Below, one piece after another: positions 1 to 9,004 of a stretch of DNA of 11,718 nt. Source of the DNA: Acidothermaceae bacterium (GTDB lineage: Bacteria; Actinomycetota; Actinomycetes; Acidothermales; Acidothermaceae); the NCBI GenBank assembly GCA_025925185.1, contig JAICLV010000073.1:1-11718 (forward strand), read 5' to 3'. Under the pieces are notes generated by a model. That model had not been told where the DNA came from and did no database searches. It worked only from the letters and a program-made list of their open reading frames with translations. The stretch's first letter is position 1. Every line of letters begins with the position of its first letter. A program made the position numbers and the translations under genes.

Positions 1-2447
<2,447 letters not shown>

Positions 2448-2471
2448 GACTCCCACCTCTCCCGCGCCTGG

Positions 2472-2477
2472 AATCTA
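2472..2477 (-). promoter_or_regulatory. Candidate -10 element for acnA
   Basis: TAGATT on the minus strand fits the actinobacterial TANNNT pattern and lies 24 bases before the acnA GTG, in the 95-bp gap after the upstream gene. The surrounding AT-richer patch stands out from its GC-rich flanks. No good -35 is seen 16-18 bases upstream, so this is a weak call. Confidence 0.3.
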
Positions 2478-2524
2478 CAAACAGGACAACCGTACTGCTA
2501 TGAGTGCGGCGGTGGCCAGCGGTT

Positions 2525-2537
2525 CGCCGCAGCGGCG
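2525..2537 (-). terminator. Possible weak hairpin after the DUF6941-like gene
   Basis: CGCCG-CTG-CGGCG forms a 5-bp GC stem five bases beyond the TGA at 2543. There is no T-tract, as is common in high-GC actinobacteria, but such short GC palindromes also arise by chance. It could partly separate the upstream operon from acnA. Confidence 0.2.
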
Positions 2538-2542
2538 GCGCG

Positions 2543-2980
2543 TCAACCCGGCGCGCGCACGTGGAACGTCGCCATCCAGTCCTCGTCGCTGGCGCCGTCG
2601 ATTTCCAGCCGCCACGCGTACCGCCCCGCGGGTACCGGCATGCCCGGTCCGACGGAGACGACAACGGGGACGTCGAGTGTGATGCCCTCCGGCGCGCCGG
2701 CCGGTCGGTTCACGACCACGGTCTGCTCGTGCACCATCGGCTGCCGGGCGTCCGGCGGGCCGACGAGCACCGGATTGCCGTCGGCGTCCTCGAGCCGCAA
2801 CCGCAAGAAATGCGGCCGCACCGTCTCGTGCCACGGCACGTGGACCATCGCGACGACAGCCTGCGCGGGAAGGGGCACACCCGGTCCTCCGCCCACGACC
2901 GTCCAGCCGGCGCCCAGGATGTGCACCTTGCCGGCGGGGTCGACTTGGGCGGCGTCGCAGAGCAGCAGCGTGGCCTTCAC
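2543..2980 (-). CDS. DUF6941-like conserved actinobacterial protein
   Basis: A 145-residue soluble protein with no signal peptide or membrane segment. It begins V-KATLLLCDAAQVDPAGKVH, includes a VHVPWHETVRPH segment, and ends with a beta-rich part (GRYAWRLEIDG). This pattern resembles small actinobacterial proteins that I recall as DUF6941; no function is known. The GTG at 2980 is chosen because the family-like N-terminus begins there and it lies four bases after the TGA of the methyltransferase gene. An in-frame extension to 3073 would run back through the end of that gene and reads as low-complexity Arg/Ser/Cys, so it is rejected. The tight spacing implies co-transcription with the methyltransferase and permease. 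The family label is from memory and less sure than the existence of the gene. Confidence 0.8.
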   Translation of the reverse strand: MKATLLLCDAAQVDPAGKVHILGAGWTVVGGGPGVPLPAQAVVAMVHVPWHETVRPHFLRLRLEDADGNPVLVGPPDARQPMVHEQTVVVNRPAGAPEGITLDVPVVVSVGPGMPVPAGRYAWRLEIDGASDEDWMATFHVRAPG

Positions 2981-2984
2981 CGGC

Positions 2985-4247
2985 TCACCCCGTCTCCCGC
3001 TGGAGAATGGCGACGCACTCCACGTGGTGCGTCTGCGGGAACAAGTCAAACGCACGCAAGCTCGACAGCGCATACCTGGCCTCGGCGAAGGTCGCGACGT
3101 CGCGCGCGAGCGCCGCTGGGTCGCACGCGACGTAGGCGACCGCCCTCGGTCTCAGCGCGACCAGGCGCTGCACCACTTTCGGGCCGGCCCCCGTGCGCGG
3201 CGGGTCGAGGACGACGATGTCGGCGGCCACCTCGCCCCCGTCGTCGCGACCCTTCGGCCCGACCGCGTCGCGCGCCAACGCCTCCGCGACGCCCGAGCAC
3301 ACCACCGTCACGTTCGGCAGGTCGGCCAGGTTGTGCCTCGCGTCGGCGGCCGCGACCGTCGACGACTCGATCGCCACCACCTCGCCGCTGGCGCCGACCG
3401 CCTGCGCGAGCACCCCGGCGAACAGGCCCACGCCCGCATAGAGGTCGACGGCTCGCTCGCCGGCTCGGGGCGCGAGCCCGTCGCGCACCGCCGCGCCCAG
3501 CGCCTGCGCCGCCGCCGGATGCACCTGCCAGAACGCCCCGGCGCTGACCCGCCAACGTCGTCCCACCGCCTCTTCGGTGAGGAAGTCGCCGCCGTGCACC
3601 CGCGTGACGCCGTCACGCCGTCCGGTCACCAGCAGCAGCGACTGCTCGGACGACGCGCTCGCCGCGACCTCGACCTCTCGCGCGCGATTCCACTCTTTCG
3701 CCTCGACCCCCGCGGCCTCGACGAGCGGGTGGGCGATGGGGCAATGGTCGACCGCGACGACCTCGTGCGAGCGTGCCTTGCGAAAACCCGCCCGCCCTTG
3801 GTCGTCGACGGCGAAGCGAACCCGGGTGCGCCAACCGAATCCGGCCACCGGTGACTCACCGGGTAGCGGCTCGACGACGACGTCGCGCTCGACGCCGGCG
3901 AGTCTGCGCAACTGCTCCGCGACGACGGTCGCCTTCAGCTCGCGCTGGTAGCGGGCGTCGGCGTGCTGCCAGTCGCACCCGCCGCAACCGTCCGGTCGGG
4001 CGGCCGGGCACGGCGCGACGACGCGGTGCGGCGACGCGGTCAAGACCTCGACGGCGTCGGCGCGGGCGAACCGCTTCGACTGCTCGGTGATCCGGGCTCG
4101 CACCCGCTCGCCGGGAAGCGCGTGCCGAACGAAGACGACGAGACCCTCGTGGCGCGCGACGCAGAACCCACCGTGCGCCACCGCGCCTACGTCGAGCTCG
4201 ACCTCGGCGCCGACCCGAGTCACCGGCGAGGTGGCGCGCGCGCTCAC
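2985..4247 (-). CDS. TRAM-domain class I SAM-dependent RNA uridine C5-methyltransferase (RlmD/RlmCD/TrmA family)
   Basis: A 420-residue cytosolic enzyme expected to methylate C5 of a uridine in rRNA or tRNA using S-adenosylmethionine. An N-terminal TRAM RNA-binding domain covers about 8-68 (VELDVGAVAHGGFCVARHEG, then LPGERVRARI). Cysteines C80, C88, C91 (CPAARPDGCGGC) and C169 (VDHCPIAH) match the [4Fe-4S] ligand set of RumA/RlmD, with a longer first gap. The Rossmann motif VDLYAGVGLFAG is at about 267-278, the LDPPRTGAG motif at 347-355, the nucleophile C375 in YVACDPAALARD, and the general base E410 in THHVECVAIL. The GTG at 4247 overlaps the permease TGA by four bases (GTGA) and follows AAGGTGAC at a good distance. 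An extension to 4877 would lie inside the permease and is a shadow. It corresponds to M. tuberculosis Rv2689c by context. The target nucleotide cannot be read from sequence. Confidence 0.93.
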   Translation of the reverse strand: MSARATSPVTRVGAEVELDVGAVAHGGFCVARHEGLVVFVRHALPGERVRARITEQSKRFARADAVEVLTASPHRVVAPCPAARPDGCGGCDWQHADARYQRELKATVVAEQLRRLAGVERDVVVEPLPGESPVAGFGWRTRVRFAVDDQGRAGFRKARSHEVVAVDHCPIAHPLVEAAGVEAKEWNRAREVEVAASASSEQSLLLVTGRRDGVTRVHGGDFLTEEAVGRRWRVSAGAFWQVHPAAAQALGAAVRDGLAPRAGERAVDLYAGVGLFAGVLAQAVGASGEVVAIESSTVAAADARHNLADLPNVTVVCSGVAEALARDAVGPKGRDDGGEVAADIVVLDPPRTGAGPKVVQRLVALRPRAVAYVACDPAALARDVATFAEARYALSSLRAFDLFPQTHHVECVAILQRETG

Positions 4248-6283
4248 TCGCGGGTCACCTTCGCGTTCGTCTCGGCGCTGGCGTGGCGGCGGGCGGCCTG
4301 CTCGGCGGCGCCGGCCGCGGCGTCCTCGTCGAGCCGCTCCGCGACCGCCTCCGACGAGCTCAGTTGCCACGGCACGCTGACGACCATGACGCCCGGCATG
4401 AACAGCAGCCTGCCCTTCAGCCGCAGGGCCGCCTGGTTGTGCAGCAGGTGCTCCCACCAGTGGCCGACGACGTACTCGGGGATGAACACGGTGACGACGT
4501 CGCGGGGGCTGGTGCGCCTGATGCGCCGGATGTAGTCGACGATGACCGGGGTGACCTCGCGATACGGCGAGTCGAGCACCTTCAACGGCACCGGCAGGTC
4601 GAATCGCTCCCAGTCGCGTTCGAGGGTCGCGGTCTCCTCGGGGTCGACGTTGACGGTGACCGCCTCGAGCACCGACGGGCGAGTCGCCCGCGCGTAGGAG
4701 ATCGCGCGCAACGCCGGCTTGTGCAACTTGGAGAGCAGCACGATCGCGAAGACCCTTGCCGGCAAGGCGGTTTCGGCCTCGACATCGGTGAACAGCTCGG
4801 TCTTCACGGCGTCGTAGTGCCGGTGAATTCCCTTCATCACAAGGAAGAACACCACCATCGCCGCCATCGCGAGCCACGCGCCGTGGGTGAACTTCGTCAA
4901 GATGACGACGACGAGGACGGTGGCGGTGGCCGAAAAGCCGACGAAGCTGATCACACGCGAGCGCTGCATGCGGCCGCGCGCGGCGGCGTCCGGCTCGGTC
5001 CGCAGGTGGCGGTTCCAGTGCCGGATCATGCCGAGCTGGCTGAGGGTGAACGACACGAACACGCCGACGATGTAGAGCTGGATCAACCTGGTGACGTTGG
5101 CGTCGAAGCCGATGATGAGCGCGGCGGCGAACGCCCCCAGCAGCACGATGCCGTTGCTGAACGCCAACCGGTCGCCGCGGGTGTGCAGCTGGCGCGGCAG
5201 GTAACCGTCGCGGGCGAGGATCGAGCCCAGCACCGGGAATCCGTTGAACGCGGTGTTGGCCGCCAGCACCAAGATGATGAGGGTGGTCGCCGTGACGAAA
5301 TAAATGGCCGGCGAGAAGTTGCTGAACACCGCTTGCGCCACCTGAGCGACCGCCGTCTCCTGGCCGTGCACCGGTGGCTTGCCGTCGATCAGCAGGTTCG
5401 CGTCGCTGTCGGTGATCCGCACCTTCGTGTAGAGCGACAGCACGGTGATCGAAGCGAACATGCCGACCGCGATGGTGCCCATGATGAGCAAGGTCGCGGC
5501 GGCGTTCTTGGGCTTCGGCTCCTTGAACGCCGGCACGCCGTTGCTGATGGCCTCGATTCCGGTCAGCGCCGTGCAGCCCGAGGCGAAGGCGCGAAGCACC
5601 AAGAAAAGTAGCGCGAACCCGGCCGGCGCCGCCGCTGTGGGCACGATGGTGGCGTGCGCGGTCGGCGCGAGCAGCGTGTCGCCGAAGAACACCACCCGCA
5701 CGAGCGCGTAGAGCGCCATGCCGTAGATGCCGACCATGAAGCCGTACACCGGCAGCGCGAAGACCTTGCCCGACTCGCGCACCCCGCGCAGGTTGACCAG
5801 CATCATGAAGACCAGGCAGCCGAGCACGATCTCGACCTTGTGCGGCCGCAGGTGCGCGAGCGCCGGTGTCGACAGGAACGTGTCGACGCCCGAGGAGATC
5901 GACACCGCGACGGTCATCACGTAGTCGACCAGCAGCGCGCTGGCGACAGTGATGCCGGCGTTGCGGCCAAGGTTGGTGGTCGCCACCTCGTAGTCGCCGC
6001 CGCCGCTGGGATAGGCGCGCACGTTCTGCCGGTACGACATGACGACGGTGAGCAGGATCAAGCAGACGGCGCCACCTGCAAGCCAGGTCCAGTGGTAATA
6101 AAGCGCGCCACCGGCCGCGAGGACGAGGAGTATCTCCTGCGTCGCGTAACCGACCGACGACACGGCGTCGGTGGCGAACACCGGCAGCGCGAGCTTCTTC
6201 GGCAACAACGTCTCGCCGAGCCGGTCGCTGCGCAACGCTCGGCCGACGAGCACGCGCTTGAACACGCCGCTGGCGATGGACAC
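4244..6283 (-). CDS. KimA-like APC-superfamily permease, probable K+/H+ symporter
   Basis: A 679-residue inner-membrane protein with about 12 transmembrane helices over residues 30-475, then a cytosolic C-terminal domain of roughly 190 residues resembling a universal-stress/adenylate-binding-like fold. It is strikingly like B. subtilis KimA, for example in SYRQNVRAYPSGGGDYEV, LLVDYVMTVAVSIS and SGCTALTGIEAISNG. The positions I recall as K+-binding in KimA (D36, Y43, D117, Y118, T121, S125, T230) correspond to D39, Y46, D120, Y121, T124, S128 and T241. By context it matches M. tuberculosis Rv2690c. GTG 6283 is chosen because an in-frame TAG lies 12 bases upstream; there is no Shine-Dalgarno, but TAGCAT is six bases upstream, which suggests a leaderless mRNA. 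It overlaps the methyltransferase gene by four bases and is divergent from the trkA pair. Many annotations call this simply an APC amino-acid permease. The KimA resemblance is seen, but the K+ substrate is inferred. Confidence 0.92.
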   Translation of the reverse strand: MSIASGVFKRVLVGRALRSDRLGETLLPKKLALPVFATDAVSSVGYATQEILLVLAAGGALYYHWTWLAGGAVCLILLTVVMSYRQNVRAYPSGGGDYEVATTNLGRNAGITVASALLVDYVMTVAVSISSGVDTFLSTPALAHLRPHKVEIVLGCLVFMMLVNLRGVRESGKVFALPVYGFMVGIYGMALYALVRVVFFGDTLLAPTAHATIVPTAAAPAGFALLFLVLRAFASGCTALTGIEAISNGVPAFKEPKPKNAAATLLIMGTIAVGMFASITVLSLYTKVRITDSDANLLIDGKPPVHGQETAVAQVAQAVFSNFSPAIYFVTATTLIILVLAANTAFNGFPVLGSILARDGYLPRQLHTRGDRLAFSNGIVLLGAFAAALIIGFDANVTRLIQLYIVGVFVSFTLSQLGMIRHWNRHLRTEPDAAARGRMQRSRVISFVGFSATATVLVVVILTKFTHGAWLAMAAMVVFFLVMKGIHRHYDAVKTELFTDVEAETALPARVFAIVLLSKLHKPALRAISYARATRPSVLEAVTVNVDPEETATLERDWERFDLPVPLKVLDSPYREVTPVIVDYIRRIRRTSPRDVVTVFIPEYVVGHWWEHLLHNQAALRLKGRLLFMPGVMVVSVPWQLSSSEAVAERLDEDAAAGAAEQAARRHASAETNAKVTRE

Positions 6284-6289
6284 GCGAAG

Positions 6290-6295
6290 ATGCTA
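6290..6295 (-). promoter_or_regulatory. Candidate leaderless -10 (TAGCAT) for the KimA-like permease operon
   Basis: TAGCAT fits TANNNT and is followed by only six bases before the GTG at 6283, placing transcription start at or next to the start codon. No Shine-Dalgarno is present, which fits leaderless initiation, common in actinobacteria. No clear -35 is seen. Confidence 0.45.
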
Positions 6296-6354
6296 GGCGA
6301 TGGTGACCTGCCGACCGGCCCGCCCACCGTTCGCCGCGCCCGCCGCGTACCGTG

Positions 6355-6360
6355 TAGCGT
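6355..6360 (+). promoter_or_regulatory. Candidate -10 (TAGCGT) for trkA-trkB
   Basis: TAGCGT lies in the 131-bp divergent spacer, 54 bases before the trkA start, with TTCGCC at 6330-6335 as a poor -35 at 19-bp spacing. It would give a leader of about 48 bases carrying the GAGGAAC ribosome-binding site at 6399-6405. Confidence 0.3.
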
Positions 6361-6414
6361 TCGGCAGATCAATGGCAGTGGGATGCACCGAACGGACCGA
6401 GGAACTCAACCACC

Positions 6415-7080
6415 GTGCACGTTGTGATCATGGGGTGCGGCCGCGTCGGTTCGACACTGGCCGAAGGCCTCGAGGAATTGGGTCATTCCGTGGCCATCAT
6501 CGACATGAACGCCCACGCCTTTCGCCGCTTGCGTCCCGATTTTCGGGGCCGGAAAGTGCACGGCATGGGGCTGCACCGCTCGGTGCTCGAAGAAGCGGGC
6601 ATCCGCCAGGCCGACGCGTTCGCCGCGGTCTCGAGCGGCGACAACTCGAACATCATCGCGGCACGAGTCGCGCGGGAGACCTTCGGCATCGAGAACGTGG
6701 TCGCCCGCATCTACGACATCCGCCGCGCCGAGATCTACCAGCGCTTGGGCATCCCCACGGTCGCCACCGTCAAGTGGACCGCCGACCAGATGCTGCGCCG
6801 CGTCTTGAAAGAGGGCGCGCAGGCGTTGTGGCGCGACCCCACCGGCACCGTGCAACTCGCCGAGGCGCACGTCGATCCGAGCTGGATCGGACGCCGCGTC
6901 TCCCAGCTGGAAAAGGAAGGCGGCGTGCGGGTGGCGTTCTTGACCAGGTTCGGCGAAGGGGTGCTGCCAGACGCCGACACGGTGTTGCAGGAGGGTGACC
7001 TCGTGCACATCATCGTGGCCGACAAGTCCATCGACGCCGCCGTCGCGCGGCTCGCCGCACCACCGCAGGAGCACAACTGA
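6415..7080 (+). CDS. trkA: TrkA-type single-RCK potassium uptake regulatory protein (first subunit)
   Basis: A 221-residue cytosolic protein that gates a K+ transporter by binding a dinucleotide or nucleotide. The N-terminal Rossmann RCK_N domain (1-125) has the glycine motif G7-C-G9-R-V-G12 and the acidic ribose-binding residue D30 (AIIDMN). An RCK_C (TrkA_C) domain follows at about 135-215 (QLAEAHVDPSWIGRR, then GDLVHIIV). E. coli TrkA is about twice this length with two RCK units in tandem, so this is half of a split TrkA. The start is GTG 6415 with GAGGAAC nine bases upstream; the family-typical HVVIMGCGRVG begins at once. Its TGA overlaps the ATG of the next gene by one base. It corresponds to CeoB (Rv2691) by gene order. 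No TrkH/TrkG or Ktr channel is visible in the window; the divergent KimA-like permease is the only transporter nearby. Confidence 0.94.
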   Translation: MHVVIMGCGRVGSTLAEGLEELGHSVAIIDMNAHAFRRLRPDFRGRKVHGMGLHRSVLEEAGIRQADAFAAVSSGDNSNIIAARVARETFGIENVVARIYDIRRAEIYQRLGIPTVATVKWTADQMLRRVLKEGAQALWRDPTGTVQLAEAHVDPSWIGRRVSQLEKEGGVRVAFLTRFGEGVLPDADTVLQEGDLVHIIVADKSIDAAVARLAAPPQEHN

Positions 7081-7757
7081 TGCGCGTCGCGATTGCCGGC
7101 GCGGGCGCCGTCGGGCGCTCCATCGCCGCCGAGCTGGTCGAAAACGGTCACGACGTCCTCCTGATCGAGAAGGACAGCCGCGCGATAGACGTCGACGCGA
7201 TCCCCGGCGCGGAATGGGTGCTCGCCGACGCGTGCGAGATCTCCAGCCTCGACGAGCTGGCGCTCGACCGCTGCCAGGTGGCGGTCGCCGCGACCGGCGA
7301 CGACAAGGTCAACCTCGTCGTCTCCCTGCTAGCGAAGACCGAATACGGCGTGCCTCGGGTGGTGGCGCGGGTCAACGACCCGGTCAACGAGTGGTTGTTC
7401 GAGGAGTCCTGGGGTGTCGACGTCGCGGTGTCGACCCCGCGCCTGCTGTCGGCGTTGGTCGAGGAGGCGGTGAGCGTCGGCGACCTGGTGCGGCTCATGA
7501 CGTTCCGCCACGGTGAGGCCAACCTGGTCGAGTGGACGTTGCCGCCGAACGCGCCGTTCATCGGGCAGCGGGTCGGCTCGGTGCCGTGGCCGGTCGACAC
7601 CGCCCTGGTGGTGATCTTGCGTGAGGGCCGGGTCATCACCCCGAGCCGTGACGACCCGCTTGAAGGGGGCGACGAGCTGCTGTTCGTCGCCGCGCCCGAA
7701 GTGGAAGGGCAGCTGCGAAACCTGTTGCTGCACGGTCCCGCGCCCGCGACCCGCTAG
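7080..7757 (+). CDS. trkB: TrkA-type single-RCK potassium uptake regulatory protein (second subunit)
   Basis: A 225-residue cytosolic RCK protein, paralogous to the preceding gene. The Rossmann motif is G7-A-G9-A-V-G12 with acidic E30 (LLIEKD) where the first subunit has aspartate. RCK_N spans about 1-130 and includes VAATGDDKVNLVVSLLAKTE and RVNDPVNEWLF; RCK_C is at about 140-218 (APFIGQRVGSV, then GDELLFVAAP). The ATG shares one base with the upstream TGA (TGATG), so translation is coupled and the two subunits are probably made in similar amounts; their combined length (446) approximates one E. coli TrkA. It corresponds to CeoC/TrkB (Rv2692). The gene ends in TAG inside a 12-bp palindrome, only seven bases from the convergent OB-fold stop codon. 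Confidence 0.93.
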   Translation: MRVAIAGAGAVGRSIAAELVENGHDVLLIEKDSRAIDVDAIPGAEWVLADACEISSLDELALDRCQVAVAATGDDKVNLVVSLLAKTEYGVPRVVARVNDPVNEWLFEESWGVDVAVSTPRLLSALVEEAVSVGDLVRLMTFRHGEANLVEWTLPPNAPFIGQRVGSVPWPVDTALVVILREGRVITPSRDDPLEGGDELLFVAAPEVEGQLRNLLLHGPAPATR

Positions 7758-7761
7758 CGGG
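7750..7761. terminator. Perfect 12-bp palindrome at a convergent gene junction
   Basis: CCCGCTAGCGGG is perfectly self-complementary and contains the trkB TAG stop. A second short hairpin, GCCC-ATC-GGGC, follows at 7771-7781. With only seven bases between converging stop codons, these are the only candidates for a bidirectional terminator. There is no T-tract and the first palindrome has little room for a loop, so function is uncertain. Confidence 0.25.
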
Positions 7762-7764
7762 CAG

Positions 7765-8184
7765 CTAAGAGCCCATCGGGCGCAGCTCGTAGCGCGGGTT
7801 GAACATGACGCGGCGCCCATCAGGGCCGTCACGCTGGGTGATCCGGCCCTCGGCCCTGATCACCCGTCCCGGCTCGATGCCCGGGATCCGCCGACGGCCG
7901 ATCCATACCACGTCGACCGTGCCCGAGCCGTCCCACAACTCCGCTTGCAGGGACGGCGAATGGCCGCGCGGCTGGATCGTCACGGTGCGCAGCATGCCCA
8001 CGACGCACACGTGCTGCCGGTCGGCGCACCGCCGCACCGGCGTGCCTCCGTGCTCGACCGCGTCCTCTTGGCGCAGCTCCGCCTCGAGCACGTGCTCGGG
8101 GCTGGTCAACCGATGCAGCGCGCGACGCAACGGCCCCTGCCGCGTGGGTTCCTCGGCGCCCGCCTCGGTCTCGACGTCCGTCAT
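7765..8184 (-). CDS. OB-fold nucleic-acid-binding-domain protein
   Basis: A 139-residue soluble protein. After a charged N-terminal tail (1-30) and a segment with a C53/C60 pair (RRCADRQHVC), residues about 55-135 form an OB-fold pattern: VCVVGMLRTVTI, AELWDGSGTVDVVWIGRR, PGRVIRAEGRIT. This resembles the anticodon/RecG-like tRNA_anti OB family, which suggests single-stranded nucleic-acid binding; no catalytic residues are seen. It matches Rv2694c by context. The ATG at 8184 has no Shine-Dalgarno, but TACTCT lies seven bases upstream, so it may have its own leaderless transcript besides read-through from DUF3710, which ends 19 bases upstream. In related genomes a DUF3159 gene normally follows it; here trkB follows directly on the opposite strand. 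Confidence 0.88.
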   Translation of the reverse strand: MTDVETEAGAEEPTRQGPLRRALHRLTSPEHVLEAELRQEDAVEHGGTPVRRCADRQHVCVVGMLRTVTIQPRGHSPSLQAELWDGSGTVDVVWIGRRRIPGIEPGRVIRAEGRITQRDGPDGRRVMFNPRYELRPMGS

Positions 8185-8191
8185 AGCTATC

Positions 8192-8197
8192 AGAGTA
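8192..8197 (-). promoter_or_regulatory. Candidate leaderless -10 (TACTCT) for the OB-fold gene
   Basis: TACTCT (TANNNT) ends seven bases before the ATG at 8184, inside the 19-bp gap after DUF3710. No ribosome-binding site is visible there, which fits a leaderless start. No convincing -35 is seen, as the nearby TTGACG is too close. Confidence 0.35.
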
Positions 8198-8203
8198 AAT
8201 CCG

Positions 8204-9004
8204 TCAACGGGTTTCGGTGATCTCGGGCCCGCGAGTCAGCGGGTCCGCGGTCGGCCGCTCCGGGCCGGGAGGTTGCGGCGTGCCGGCCACGTCGGACGGC
8301 AGTCGCAGCGGCAACGCGTCGCGCGGCGCCATCGGCTGATCGCCGCGGACGACGACGACGCTCGTGACGACGGTCTCCAGCGGCAGCGCCTGTTGCGGAT
8401 TGGTCGCCGCCGGTCCGGAGAAAACCGCGCGCAGGAACCAGCGCGGACCGTCGAAACCCACAAACCGCAGCCGCTGTTCGACCGGCTTGCCATCGGGCGC
8501 GGTGCCCTTCACCCGCACCGCGAGCTCCGGCCCGAACGGACCTTCGGCCTCGTCGACGTGTCCGCCGTCCGCGCGCACCGAGTCGGCGATCTCCGCCCGC
8601 ACGTCGTCCCAGAGACCATCGTTTCGCGGCGCCGCGAAGGCGAGCACCTGCACCGCGCTGCCGGCATGCAACAGCGAGGCGCCGACCGGTTGCTGCGCGT
8701 CGTTCAGCTCGACGCGCACCTCCATGTCGGTGAAGACAGGGATGCGCAGGCTGCCAAGGTCGAGCCGAGGGAACGGCGCGCCGCCTTCGGGGTCGGACAC
8801 CTCCGTCTCGTCGAACGGACGGGTTCGGGCACCCGTTGGCTCGGACGGCGGGGCCACGCCGGCCTGCTCGCGGTCCGCCTCGGCGTCCGCCTCGCCGTGC
8901 CGCTCGCCGTGCCGCTCGCCGTGGGCCGCGGCGTCGGCCTCGAGGAATTCGTCGCGCTCGTCTTGCTCTCGCTGCTTGTCGCGCTTGCCGCGCCGCAGGG
9001 GCAT
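8204..9004 (-). CDS. DUF3710 domain-containing protein
   Basis: A 266-residue, probably cytosolic protein of an actinobacterial family with no assigned function (Rv2696c type by position next to dut). The first 60 residues are highly charged and low-complexity (RRGKRDKQREQDERDEF, then an HGE-R repeat and acidic/Ala runs) and likely disordered. The conserved DUF3710 core spans about 66-225, with PRLDLGSLRIPV, LLHAGSAVQVLAFAAPR, RFVGFDGPRWFLRAVFSG and VVTSVVVVRGDQPM. The C-terminal tail is Pro-rich. ATG 9004 is preferred over the adjacent GTG at 9007 because GGAGG lies six bases before the ATG; the ATG shares one base with the dUTPase TGA (TGATG), so translation is coupled to dut. A 12-bp tandem repeat at 8891-8926 encodes part of the disordered tail. 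Confidence 0.9.
   Translation of the reverse strand: MPLRRGKRDKQREQDERDEFLEADAAAHGERHGERHGEADAEADREQAGVAPPSEPTGARTRPFDETEVSDPEGGAPFPRLDLGSLRIPVFTDMEVRVELNDAQQPVGASLLHAGSAVQVLAFAAPRNDGLWDDVRAEIADSVRADGGHVDEAEGPFGPELAVRVKGTAPDGKPVEQRLRFVGFDGPRWFLRAVFSGPAATNPQQALPLETVVTSVVVVRGDQPMAPRDALPLRLPSDVAGTPQPPGPERPTADPLTRGPEITETR
8891..8926. repeat. 12-bp tandem repeat within DUF3710
   Basis: The unit CTCGCCGTGCCG occurs twice exactly and a third time with its last bases changed. On the coding strand it gives repeated His-Gly-Glu-Arg in the N-terminal tail. It is in frame, so copy-number change would alter tail length without a frameshift. Confidence 0.75.

Noticed and set aside
4248..4877. N-terminal extension of the methyltransferase frame to 4877
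   Set aside because: It lies within the permease coding sequence, is Arg/Gly low-complexity, and the TRAM domain begins right after GTG 4247.
6284..6414. c-di-AMP (ydaO-type) riboswitch upstream of the KimA-like gene
   Set aside because: The spacer is only 131 bp, is shared with divergent trkA, and the permease appears leaderless; I see no ydaO-type conserved core.
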